Below are positions 9,278 to 17,576 of a stretch of 34,824 nucleotides of DNA, in pieces. The notes under the pieces are model-generated. The model was not told the DNA's origin and searched no databases. It saw nothing but the letters and a program-made list of their open reading frames with translations. Positions within the stretch are counted from its first letter, which is position 1. Each line of letters opens with the position of its first letter. Origin of the DNA: an uncultured Pseudomonadota bacterium (GTDB lineage: Bacteria; Pseudomonadota; Alphaproteobacteria; Rs-D84); NCBI GenBank assembly GCA_947306185.1, contig CAMZFU010000004.1, positions 1-34,824 on the forward strand. The letters run 5' to 3'. The translations under genes were made by a program, and so were the position numbers.

Positions 9278-9865
9278 TTATTGTTTATTTACCCATTTAA
9301 TTTTACCCCATGCGGCCTTGTATCCACCATCACGCATCAGAACAATTTTCGCATTTTTCAAATCAGAACAACTTAACCCCGAAATATTAAATGTCTGAGT
9401 CAGGCGTCCCGGTGTATCAATTGATAACACTGGTAAATTCAGATTCATGCATTGTGACGAACAGCAACTATAATCGCTGCACTTGCCACATGGATATATT
9501 TTAACCGTGTAATCTTTGCCTGGGCGCAAGTCTGTAACATCAACCATCATATTTACGCCATTTTCACCGGGTGTAAATTTAATGTACCCCATTTCTGATG
9601 TACCACCATTACGACTACGCGTGTACATTTTCGCCTTCATCATCGGCATTTGTTGGGGCACCGCAACCACTTCGACCGCTTCGGCCTCGTACATAATTAC
9701 TTCACCTTGGGAATCTGGGGCGCCATGCATTCCCCTATGATGACGCATATCATCATGGTGTCCGCCACCGCATCCACCCCCACACGCGGCAAGTAAAAAC
9801 ACCGCGCCAAATACAATGGTTAAACTTGTCAGTGTCTGTATAATTTTTTTAATTATTATGTCCAT
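9278..9865 (-). CDS. Cys/His/Met-rich lipoprotein, possibly metal-binding
   Basis: Signal peptide and lipobox FLLAAC|GGG; GGGHHDDMRHHRGMHG, MPMMKAKM; C-terminal Cys cluster CGKCSDYSCCSSQC. Start trimmed to MDIIIKK. Confidence 0.7.
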   Translation of the reverse strand: MDIIIKKIIQTLTSLTIVFGAVFLLAACGGGCGGGHHDDMRHHRGMHGAPDSQGEVIMYEAEAVEVVAVPQQMPMMKAKMYTRSRNGGTSEMGYIKFTPGENGVNMMVDVTDLRPGKDYTVKIYPCGKCSDYSCCSSQCMNLNLPVLSIDTPGRLTQTFNISGLSCSDLKNAKIVLMRDGGYKAAWGKIKWVNKQ

Positions 9866-9914
9866 ATTTATAATTATCTTATCAGGTATAAATCCCCATG
9901 GCATTTCAAATAAA

Positions 9915-9936
9915 AGCCCCGCCAATATTCGGGGCT
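9915..9936 (-). terminator. Terminator downstream of the OM protein gene
   Basis: AGCCCCG...CGGGGCT with TTTATTT on the minus-strand 3' side. Confidence 0.7.
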
Positions 9937-9966
9937 ATTTATGAACACCGTGTATCATTAACCCAC

Positions 9967-10572
9967 CTAGAACATATATCTGACACCAATATCGCCACCA
10001 AAGTTATGCAGGCCGGAATTGATATCAGCATAGGTATAACGAAACGCCATATCAACAGCAAATATGTGCCAATCTATGGTTACACCCATTGTTCCCATTG
10101 CCGAAAATCTTGTTTGATCATGGCTTTTGGATTCCACACCAACTACATCACGTGTAACATCTGCGAATGCGACACCGGCGCCCATACCAACGAACGGACG
10201 GACCATTTGATAATCGCCTAAATCCATATATGCATTCATCAACAATGTTTGTAATTTAGTATCAACTTTGACTCTGGTACCCTTAAAAACATCATCATCT
10301 TTCATTTTGGTAAACATTGACCATTCGATTTCGGTTCGTGCCTGATTCTTGCACCCCATACCCAATCCCAGTGCAATACGACCATGCATTTCTTCATCGG
10401 TTAACGATTCTTTTTTATCGTTAAAACTGTAATTGTGGTTTGTATAACCGGCACCGACACGCAAACCCATATATGGATTTATCGTATCCCAAAAAGATCC
10501 TTGGTTATGTTGTCCGGCCATGGCTGGGCATGCAATGATTGCGGCCAAGACAGGAATTGCGACTTTTTTCAT
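9967..10572 (-). CDS. Outer-membrane beta-barrel protein (porin/OmpA-barrel-like)
   Basis: Signal peptide MKKVAIPVLAAIIACPAMA; PYMGLRVGAGYTNHNYSF; MVRPFVGMGAGVAFADV; C-terminus DIGVRYMF. Confidence 0.75.
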   Translation of the reverse strand: MKKVAIPVLAAIIACPAMAGQHNQGSFWDTINPYMGLRVGAGYTNHNYSFNDKKESLTDEEMHGRIALGLGMGCKNQARTEIEWSMFTKMKDDDVFKGTRVKVDTKLQTLLMNAYMDLGDYQMVRPFVGMGAGVAFADVTRDVVGVESKSHDQTRFSAMGTMGVTIDWHIFAVDMAFRYTYADINSGLHNFGGDIGVRYMF

Positions 10573-10709
10573 TTCTTCTCCTTTTTGTTTTTTTCCGGGT
10601 GTATTTCTCACACTCTTGGACACAATGATACTATCACGAGATTCTATTATTTTGCATAGGTATGGATACCTTGGGATTTTGGGCATATTTGAGCTACAAT
10701 GTTTTCAAC

Positions 10710-10737
10710 TTGCAATTTGCAAAAAAAGGTATATAAT
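10710..10737 (+). promoter_or_regulatory. Putative promoter of tRNA-Lys
   Basis: TTGCAA (10710-10715), 16 nt, TATAAT (10732-10737), 20 bp before the tRNA 5' end. Confidence 0.65.
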
Positions 10738-10757
10738 CAGCGGGTCAAAAGACCCAT

Positions 10758-10833
10758 GGGTGCATAGCTCAGTTGGTAGAGCAACTGACTCTTAATCAGT
10801 GGGTCTGGGGTTCGAGTCCCCATGCGCCCACCA
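10758..10833 (+). tRNA. tRNA-Lys (anticodon CTT), CCA encoded
   Basis: GGGTGCATAGCTCAGTTGGTAGAGCAACTGACTCTTAATCAGTGGGTCTGGGGTTCGAGTCCCCATGCGCCCACCA; canonical cloverleaf; anticodon loop CTCTTAA. Confidence 0.95.
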
Positions 10834-10841
10834 AAAATTAA
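10817..10841 (+). repeat. 25-bp direct repeat, copy 1 (tRNA-Lys 3' end)
   Basis: TCCCCATGCGCCCACCAAAAATTAA, identical to 10989-11013. Confidence 0.95.
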
Positions 10842-10869
10842 AATCGACCTTGTGTCGGTTTTTATTTTT
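10840..10869 (+). terminator. Terminator after tRNA-Lys
   Basis: AAAATCGAC-CTTGT-GTCGGTTTT (one G-T pair) followed by a T-rich tract. Confidence 0.65.
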
Positions 10870-10988
10870 GCATTGGGACATTGGACGAGAACCAAAGGGT
10901 TCGACACGATAGTTGGTGAGAACAAGCAGCGCGAAGTTCGAACCTTACGAGTGGAAGGGCCCCAAACATTTGTGTTTGGGATGTGCAA

Positions 10989-11013
10989 TCCCCATGCGCC
11001 CACCAAAAATTAA
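10989..11013 (+). repeat. 25-bp direct repeat, copy 2 (duplicated tRNA-Lys 3' end)
   Basis: TCCCCATGCGCCCACCAAAAATTAA, identical to copy 1, offset 172 bp. Confidence 0.95.
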
Positions 11014-11047
11014 TAAGCCCGCATAATAAAACTGCGGGCTTATCTTT
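11013..11047. terminator. Strong, probably bidirectional terminator
   Basis: ATAAGCCCGCA-TAATAAAAC-TGCGGGCTTAT with T-rich flanks on both strands. Confidence 0.85.
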
Positions 11048-11066
11048 TCAATATGCATGACACACA

Positions 11067-11498
11067 TTATGCTTCTAAAAAGCACTTAAAATCATGCACT
11101 TTATACTTCTCTAACTCTTCTTTGATACGCAAATGATTTTTATGTTTAGTTAATATGTTTTTCACTTTCTTGGATTTCAACCTATAGCAATCATAACCAC
11201 CGTGTTGATTCTTGCAATAAAACACAAACCAATAATTAGGACGCTCTGTAAATGTATTATCTATCGTAAACAGACGTTTTTCTTCACGTGCCTTTATTTG
11301 TAATTCTACATACGTACCTTTTGGGAGCCGTATCACATAATCAATACCATTATCATCCACCAATGGTTGAAAAACATCGCATTCTACGCGGTTTTCACGC
11401 ATACATTCATATAACTTATGTAAAAAAAACAATTCAAACTCTTTGCCAGTTTTACTGGAACTCCATTGTTCTTCATTTTTTTTCTTATCTTTGGCCAT
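11067..11498 (-). CDS. Putative PD-(D/E)XK-fold nuclease-like protein
   Basis: DNGIDYVIRLPKGTYVELQIKAR fits GxD...ExQxK of DUF4365-like/PD-(D/E)XK domains; 143 aa. Confidence 0.55.
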   Translation of the reverse strand: MAKDKKKNEEQWSSSKTGKEFELFFLHKLYECMRENRVECDVFQPLVDDNGIDYVIRLPKGTYVELQIKAREEKRLFTIDNTFTERPNYWFVFYCKNQHGGYDCYRLKSKKVKNILTKHKNHLRIKEELEKYKVHDFKCFLEA

Positions 11499-11508
11499 TT
11501 TTATCCCT

Positions 11509-13170
11509 TTACTTCTTTAGATAATTTATCGGATTATATGCCTTGGTACCCTTGCGGATTTCGAAATGTAATTGTGGGGTTGTAACCTTACCTGTTTTAC
11601 CAACAGCACCTATTTTTTGACCAACCGTCACACGAGCCCCACGACGCACCGTCATAGAATTCATATGCGCATATACCGTCATCCAACCATCGGCATGCTG
11701 AATAATTATAAGGTTGCCCATACCGCGAACTTCGTTTCCGGCGTATGCGACAACACCATTTTCCGCCGCGACGACCGATGTATTTAATGCCGCCGATATG
11801 TTTATACCGTCATTATATAACCCGGCCGTTTTTGCACCATAATGCGACAAAACCGTTCCACGAACCGGCCATGAAAACTTTGACGAAGAACGCGCCGCTA
11901 TCTTTTCATTTTTCGGTGTTGATTTAGATACGGTTTTTTCCGTCTTGGGCTCGATTTTTTTTGCTGGTTGTTTAGTTTCTTGTTTCTTTTGTTCCGGTTT
12001 TTTTATTTCTTTTTTCTTAGGCTCTGCTTTTTTAGTTTCTGGCTTTTTCTGTTCCGCTTTTTTTACCGTTTCTTTTTGCCCTGTTTTTTTATCTGTTTTG
12101 GTTGTTTTCGTTTTTTTATCCGATTCGGATTTTGTTTCAACCTTTTTGTCTACCGTTTTTGCGCTTGGCGTGGTAGTCTTTACGGTTTCCACCTTGCGCG
12201 CATGTAAATCCGGCACATGTAATGTTTGTCCAACACTTAATGTAAATGGTGCGGTCATACCATTCATAACCGCCAAATCATTGACCGGGACCGAATATTT
12301 GCGTGAAATAGAATACAATGTATCACCACGTGCAACCTTAATATCTTTGATTGGAACACGTAGATCTTTTTGAACCTTGGGTTCGGGTTTTGGTTCTGGT
12401 ATTGACGCCAGCTTCGCCGCAGGTTCCGGTTTCACGACCTTTGGTTCTGCCTTTTTCTCTTCAACCTTGACGGGGGCTTTTGGTTCTGGTTTTGGTGTTT
12501 CCTTGGCAACCGGTTTAGGTACCTCTGGCTCTTTTACCACGACTTTGACAGGTGTTTCTGATTTTATTTTAAGAACCTGACCAACACGAATTGTATATGG
12601 CGCAACAATATTATTTTCACGCGCAATTTCATCCAATGTCATATTATGTTCGCGCGCAATTGCATACAATGTATCACCACGATGTACAATAACCGTTCCA
12701 ACCGCCGCACGTGCTGGTACACTTATTTCATCAGTTTTATATTCGGGAATATCCAATACATCTGTTGCTTCTTCGGCTGATACCTCGTCCGATGTATCTG
12801 CTTCTGTTATATCGTCTTTGTCTTCGGTGGCAGGTTCCGATTCTTCAACATTATCATCAGACGGTGTATCATCCGCGGTTTCTTCTGTGATTTCTATATC
12901 TTCATCTGGCAACGAATAATCGTTCACACCCGCATAATTCACATAATCACCCATATCAACCGAACCATACAATTCTGGGGATGCATAAACCCCATAGTCA
13001 CGCGCTGCGGAATTATAAATATCAGATTCTGTCTTTGGGTCGGCCAACAACGCCGGGTAACGCGACGAAATAAAATCGCCCACCGTATCAGGTATGGACG
13101 TAATTTTGGGCCGCAAATCACATGCGGTCAAAAACACCAGTCCGAAAATGACCAAGCAAATTTTTCTCAT
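11509..13170 (-). CDS. nlpD: NlpD-like lipoprotein: two LysM domains, Lys/Pro/Glu-rich linker, degenerate LytM/M23 domain
   Basis: Lipobox LTAC; LysM VHRGDTLYAIAREHNMTLDEIARENNI and VARGDTLYSISRKYSVPVNDLAVMNGM; M23-like WPVRGTVLSHYGAK...NDGINISA...GNLIIIQHADGWMTVYAH...QLHFEIRKGTKAYNPINYL. Confidence 0.85.
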   Translation of the reverse strand: MRKICLVIFGLVFLTACDLRPKITSIPDTVGDFISSRYPALLADPKTESDIYNSAARDYGVYASPELYGSVDMGDYVNYAGVNDYSLPDEDIEITEETADDTPSDDNVEESEPATEDKDDITEADTSDEVSAEEATDVLDIPEYKTDEISVPARAAVGTVIVHRGDTLYAIAREHNMTLDEIARENNIVAPYTIRVGQVLKIKSETPVKVVVKEPEVPKPVAKETPKPEPKAPVKVEEKKAEPKVVKPEPAAKLASIPEPKPEPKVQKDLRVPIKDIKVARGDTLYSISRKYSVPVNDLAVMNGMTAPFTLSVGQTLHVPDLHARKVETVKTTTPSAKTVDKKVETKSESDKKTKTTKTDKKTGQKETVKKAEQKKPETKKAEPKKKEIKKPEQKKQETKQPAKKIEPKTEKTVSKSTPKNEKIAARSSSKFSWPVRGTVLSHYGAKTAGLYNDGINISAALNTSVVAAENGVVAYAGNEVRGMGNLIIIQHADGWMTVYAHMNSMTVRRGARVTVGQKIGAVGKTGKVTTPQLHFEIRKGTKAYNPINYLKK

Positions 13171-13221
13171 ACGGAAATTATATCACAAAAATCGCATAAA
13201 ATAAATATGTTAGGGAAAAAC

Positions 13222-13932
13222 TTATGCGTCTTTTCTCATAAACAAAATACTAATCTCGAACAACGCCCACATTGGTAACGCCAATAATATTTGGGACACA
13301 ACATCCGGTGGTGTTAACATTGCGGCCACGATGACAATAAATACAATCGCATACCTGCGCATTTTTATCGCCCTTTCACGGGGTAATACCCCTACCCTGT
13401 TTAACAAGACCAAAACCAATGGTAATTGAAACGCGATTCCGAATACTTTTAATAACCCTATTGAAAATGCCAAATAATCACGCATCGCGGGCATAATTAT
13501 TGCCGGCACCGGTGCCGATTCGTTTAGTTCAATAAAGAATTTGAATACAGTTGGGAATAACGCATAAAACGCGAATGCCGCCCCCGCAATGAATAACAAT
13601 GGCGACAGTATAAATATCGGCAACACAAAACGTTTCTCGTTTTGATGTAATCCAGGTGCAACAAACGCCCAAATTTGATATAACGCAAATGGAATAGTAA
13701 GCATAATTGCGACCAACAATGCCAATGACAATGTTATCATCAACCCGTCGGTTATCCCCGTATAGAGCATTTGTGCATCATCCCAAACGGCGATTAATGG
13801 ACTTGTTAAAAATTCTTGAATATATGGTGCAACCAACCACCCAAAACCAAACGCCAAACAAAAGAATCCGAACGTCCACAACACACGATTACGCAATTCA
13901 GCAAAATGTTGCATCAGTGTCATTTTTTTCAT
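13222..13932 (-). CDS. tatC: Sec-independent protein translocase subunit TatC
   Basis: LMQHFAELRNRVLWTFGFFCLAF, FALYQIWAFVAPGLHQNEKRF, PPDVVSQILLALPMWALFEISI. Confidence 0.95.
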   Translation of the reverse strand: MKKMTLMQHFAELRNRVLWTFGFFCLAFGFGWLVAPYIQEFLTSPLIAVWDDAQMLYTGITDGLMITLSLALLVAIMLTIPFALYQIWAFVAPGLHQNEKRFVLPIFILSPLLFIAGAAFAFYALFPTVFKFFIELNESAPVPAIIMPAMRDYLAFSIGLLKVFGIAFQLPLVLVLLNRVGVLPRERAIKMRRYAIVFIVIVAAMLTPPDVVSQILLALPMWALFEISILFMRKDA

Positions 13933-14204
13933 TTTGCGCCCTTGCGTTTTTTCGTTGGTCTTTTGACGGAAATTGTATCCAATACATCTTTTGTGGTTGT
14001 ATTTATTATGTCATTTATTGGTTGTTCCATATCAATTTGTTCTTTGATTTTTTCCGATGCATCGGTTATTTTCCAAATAATAGATCGTATAAATTTAACC
14101 AACCGTGCCAATGCGCGTGCAACATCCGGCCAATACCGCGCCGGTATCACAAGAACAGCGACCAATAATATAACAATAAATTCTGCCCAACTTATTCCAA
14201 ACAT
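13929..14204 (-). CDS. tatB: Sec-independent protein translocase subunit TatB
   Basis: MFGISWAEFIVILLVAVLVIPARYWPDVARALARLVKFIRS; 4-bp overlap with tatC. Confidence 0.85.
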   Translation of the reverse strand: MFGISWAEFIVILLVAVLVIPARYWPDVARALARLVKFIRSIIWKITDASEKIKEQIDMEQPINDIINTTTKDVLDTISVKRPTKKRKGAK

Positions 14205-14206
14205 TT

Positions 14207-14821
14207 TTAATCATAGAAATCATCACCGCCACTGGTGCTAACCGTTTTGTGACGTTGAATCTGGAAATAATTTTTCCCAAAATCTGTTTTTGTTTTTAGG
14301 TTATTAAATGCGACATCCGTCTTGTTACCAACCGCATCCACAATGGTCCACGCATTAAGTGCCACAGGTTTCTTGTTAAACACCATAATCATTGTTCCCA
14401 AACCTTCTTGGTCACGCAGATTCATTTTTAATGCGAATGTCGTTTTACCAACAGCCGTATCAACAACATTTATATCGGCATTTTGTAAATCTATCTTTTT
14501 ACGCACCAATATACCCGCGGGTGTACTGGTCAATGGTACGGTCGTAATTTGATCCAATGATTTATCATAGAAATATAAATCTGCACCATCTGCAACCAAC
14601 TGCACCGGCATATTGTTATAGTCCAAACGAACACGGCCCGGACGCAACATAGAAAATGTACCCTTTTCTTTTTTACCCTTGTTTGTCTGAACAAAATCAC
14701 CCGTTAAACCGGTTATAGAATTAAGATATTTTTCCGCACTAAGCACCAATGCCTTGTCGGTTGCGGCAAATGCGCCAACCGAAACAAACATTGCAAACAA
14801 CGCAATAATCATTCTCTTCAT
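14207..14821 (-). CDS. lolA: Outer-membrane lipoprotein carrier protein LolA
   Basis: Signal peptide; LTGDFVQTNKGKKEKGTFSMLRPGRVRLDYNNMPVQLVADGADLYFYDKSLDQITTVPL. Confidence 0.85.
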   Translation of the reverse strand: MKRMIIALFAMFVSVGAFAATDKALVLSAEKYLNSITGLTGDFVQTNKGKKEKGTFSMLRPGRVRLDYNNMPVQLVADGADLYFYDKSLDQITTVPLTSTPAGILVRKKIDLQNADINVVDTAVGKTTFALKMNLRDQEGLGTMIMVFNKKPVALNAWTIVDAVGNKTDVAFNNLKTKTDFGKNYFQIQRHKTVSTSGGDDFYD

Positions 14822-15780
14822 TTTATAACCTCCTTGAACAATTCTAAAATGCGCGCTTTCACATTATCCAATGTATCACTTACAACCGCGCCTGCAGCAA
14901 ATTTATGTCCACCACCACCAAGTTTCACCGCAATTGGTTCAACCTCTTTGAACCGGCCACGCAAAGAAACCCCTATTTGATTTGCCTTTTGCTCTTTAAG
15001 CAAAGCGATATAATCCAATCCATGAATCTGTGCCAACAGGTTCAGAACCGTTTCCCCACGGCCATCAAGATTTTTGTATTGTTTGTTATCAATAATTGCG
15101 ATTGCCAATTTGTTTTTATAAAAGAATTCCGCATTACCCGCCACCAACGATTCTGTAATAACCGTTTTACGTGGTTTGTTGGCAAGGTCATCTATGACAC
15201 GCTGAATATTCACACCTTCATCAATCAAATTTGCCGCGACATTCAACACACGACCATTTTTTGCGTACTTGAAACACCCGGTATCTGTAACAATCGCCGT
15301 CATCAATAATGTTGAAACCATTAAATCAGATTTCCATTTTGCCACCTGCATAAGTTCATAAACTATCTCGCCTGTTGCCGCCGCGCTTTCATCATCAATG
15401 CACAGTTCGCCAACCTTGTCATCATTAATATGATGATCGATTTCTATAATAAATTTTGCCTTGTCTAAAAATTTCTGTGAACCGCCAATATTGCGTTTAA
15501 TGCCGTAATCCATAACTATGGCAACATCTACATCAATGTTTTCATTCACGTGTGAATAATATTGCATATTACGACGCAACGGCACATTGTCCAAATTATC
15601 CGGCACATTTCCATCATACATACACACGACTTTTTTGCCATAATTCAATTCAATAAGATGCCCCAATGCCGCAACAGAACAGAGTGCGTCACCATCAGGA
15701 TTCTTGTGCGCACACAACACAATCGAATTAGCATTAGATATTTTGTCGTTAAAGATTTTTACCTGTTCTTTTGTTATCAT
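14818..15780 (-). CDS. DHH/DHHA1 family phosphoesterase (NrnA-like)
   Basis: CAHKNPDGDALCS, IIEIDHHIND, GGGGHKFAAGAVV. Confidence 0.85.
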   Translation of the reverse strand: MITKEQVKIFNDKISNANSIVLCAHKNPDGDALCSVAALGHLIELNYGKKVVCMYDGNVPDNLDNVPLRRNMQYYSHVNENIDVDVAIVMDYGIKRNIGGSQKFLDKAKFIIEIDHHINDDKVGELCIDDESAAATGEIVYELMQVAKWKSDLMVSTLLMTAIVTDTGCFKYAKNGRVLNVAANLIDEGVNIQRVIDDLANKPRKTVITESLVAGNAEFFYKNKLAIAIIDNKQYKNLDGRGETVLNLLAQIHGLDYIALLKEQKANQIGVSLRGRFKEVEPIAVKLGGGGHKFAAGAVVSDTLDNVKARILELFKEVIK

Positions 15781-17531
15781 CTTGCGATATCTTCTAATGT
15801 TAGTTGTACCGACCTGTGCCCATTATAGTTATTTTCTTTCAGGCGCCCCAACACCATAATTTTAGTATTTATGTTCGCATCGTCCAGTAAAAAATCACCT
15901 ATTGGCGTTCCAACTAAATTATACCCAACAAATTCCAATCGAAATCCCGCAGACGTCCTAAACGCACCATGCAAGTGTGCCCCCGTATGTCCCATTAACG
16001 TTGCATACTCTAACACCGCCCCATGTAAAGCCAATAATGGTTCTGGGTTAGATTGTCCAAACGGTTCCATTTGTTCCAATTTTTTAACCAATTGCATTGT
16101 TGCACCGGCGGCATCCATTTCTACATCAACACAAATATCATTTCCTGGCATATCACCATTCAGTTGTTCGCGGACAGATTTTTCAAGGAATTCACAAAAT
16201 TCGCTTTCTTTGGATGCTGGCAATGAAAATCCCGCCGCTGCCGCGTGCCCACCACCTTCGGTGACAAGGCCCAATGCCAATGCATCATGTATAATTGCAC
16301 CTAAATTTATTCCCGGTATCGAACGCCCCGAACCATTTATAACATCATCCGTACGTGTCGCAACACATGCCGGCAAATTATATTTATCCTTTAGACGCCC
16401 TGCGATGATTCCCATAACCCCACCATGCCAATTATTACCGCACACAAACAAACTGCACCGACCTGATTTACAACATTTATCGGCTAATTCAGTGGCTTGG
16501 AACATAATGGCATTTTGGATATTTATTCTTTCTTGATTCATTTGATCAAGTTTTGTGGCCAAATCAATTGCCACAATTGGATTATCTGTTAACAATAAAT
16601 CTAATGCCGGCGATGCCGAATCCAAACGTCCTGCTGCATTAAGGCGTGGTCCCAACACAAACCCAGCCGTGTAAACAGATACTTTGTCAACACGCGCAAT
16701 TTGCATCAGCGTCCTAAGTCCTAAATTTTGCCTCAGGTTTAATACCTTTAACCCAGTTGCAACGAACGCACGGTTTAACTTAACTAATGCCATCGTATCA
16801 CAAATTGTTCCCAATGCGACACAATCTAAAAAATTTAATAGGTTTATAAATTTTGTTTTTTGCGATATTTCTTCATTATCAGAATTCTTTAGTTCACGAT
16901 TTAATGCAACCAAAACCAAAAACGCAACCCCAACCCCCGCAAGGTAATCAAGCCCAGAATCATCATCTGCACGCTTTGGATTAACAACAACATCGGCATT
17001 TGGCAATACATTATCAGGCGAATGGTGATCTGTTATAACGACATGCATACCCAACGATTTGGCATATTCAACCTCTTCTACACCGCTGATTCCGCAGTCA
17101 ACCGTAATAAGCAGTTTCACACCATCTTGGTACAGGTTTTGTATTGCATCTTTATTTAGTCCATATCCTTCACCTTCACGTGTTGGTAAATGCCATACAA
17201 CATCGGCACCAATCATACGCAAATAACTAACGAATATCGCCGTAGATGTTATTCCATCAACATCATAATCACCGTATACGGCAATCTTTTCACCAGAATA
17301 AATGGAATTGGCGATAACATGAACCGCACTTGCACAATCACGTAAAACAAACGGATCTGGCATAAAATCTTTGACAGACGGATTAAGGAACCCCGGAATA
17401 TCTTCGGGTGCCATTCCACGCCCAATTAAAATATGCCTTACCAAATCATCTTCTGTTACAAATGATTCACTTGCATCATCTGCAACAATCCATGCATGTC
17501 CAAGCATGGATTTCTCTACTATCTTTCTCAC
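15777..17531 (-). CDS. recJ: Single-stranded-DNA-specific exonuclease RecJ
   Basis: KIAVYGDYDVDGITSTAIFVSYLR, LLITVDCGI, VVITDHHSPD, LGPRLNAAGRLDSA, GGGHAAAAGFSL. Confidence 0.95.
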   Translation of the reverse strand: MRKIVEKSMLGHAWIVADDASESFVTEDDLVRHILIGRGMAPEDIPGFLNPSVKDFMPDPFVLRDCASAVHVIANSIYSGEKIAVYGDYDVDGITSTAIFVSYLRMIGADVVWHLPTREGEGYGLNKDAIQNLYQDGVKLLITVDCGISGVEEVEYAKSLGMHVVITDHHSPDNVLPNADVVVNPKRADDDSGLDYLAGVGVAFLVLVALNRELKNSDNEEISQKTKFINLLNFLDCVALGTICDTMALVKLNRAFVATGLKVLNLRQNLGLRTLMQIARVDKVSVYTAGFVLGPRLNAAGRLDSASPALDLLLTDNPIVAIDLATKLDQMNQERINIQNAIMFQATELADKCCKSGRCSLFVCGNNWHGGVMGIIAGRLKDKYNLPACVATRTDDVINGSGRSIPGINLGAIIHDALALGLVTEGGGHAAAAGFSLPASKESEFCEFLEKSVREQLNGDMPGNDICVDVEMDAAGATMQLVKKLEQMEPFGQSNPEPLLALHGAVLEYATLMGHTGAHLHGAFRTSAGFRLEFVGYNLVGTPIGDFLLDDANINTKIMVLGRLKENNYNGHRSVQLTLEDIAR

Positions 17532-17576
17532 GCGCTATACTCTTTTTTTTATTATCAATGAGATTATAATATAATT

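Noticed and set aside
10737-11006. 89-aa minus ORF containing GRMGTRTPDPLIKSQLLYQLSYAPM
   Set aside because: This is the typical spurious translation antisense to a tRNA; locus is better explained by tRNA-Lys and its duplicated 3' end.
11945-12373. 142-aa Phe/Ser-rich plus ORF opposite nlpD
   Set aside because: Antisense of Lys/Glu-rich linker; hydrophobic appearance is a codon-complement artefact.
12000-12560. Repetitive Lys/Pro/Glu coding tract considered as a DNA repeat array
   Set aside because: Low-complexity protein linker, with no regular repeat unit or spacer structure; not a CRISPR or tandem array.
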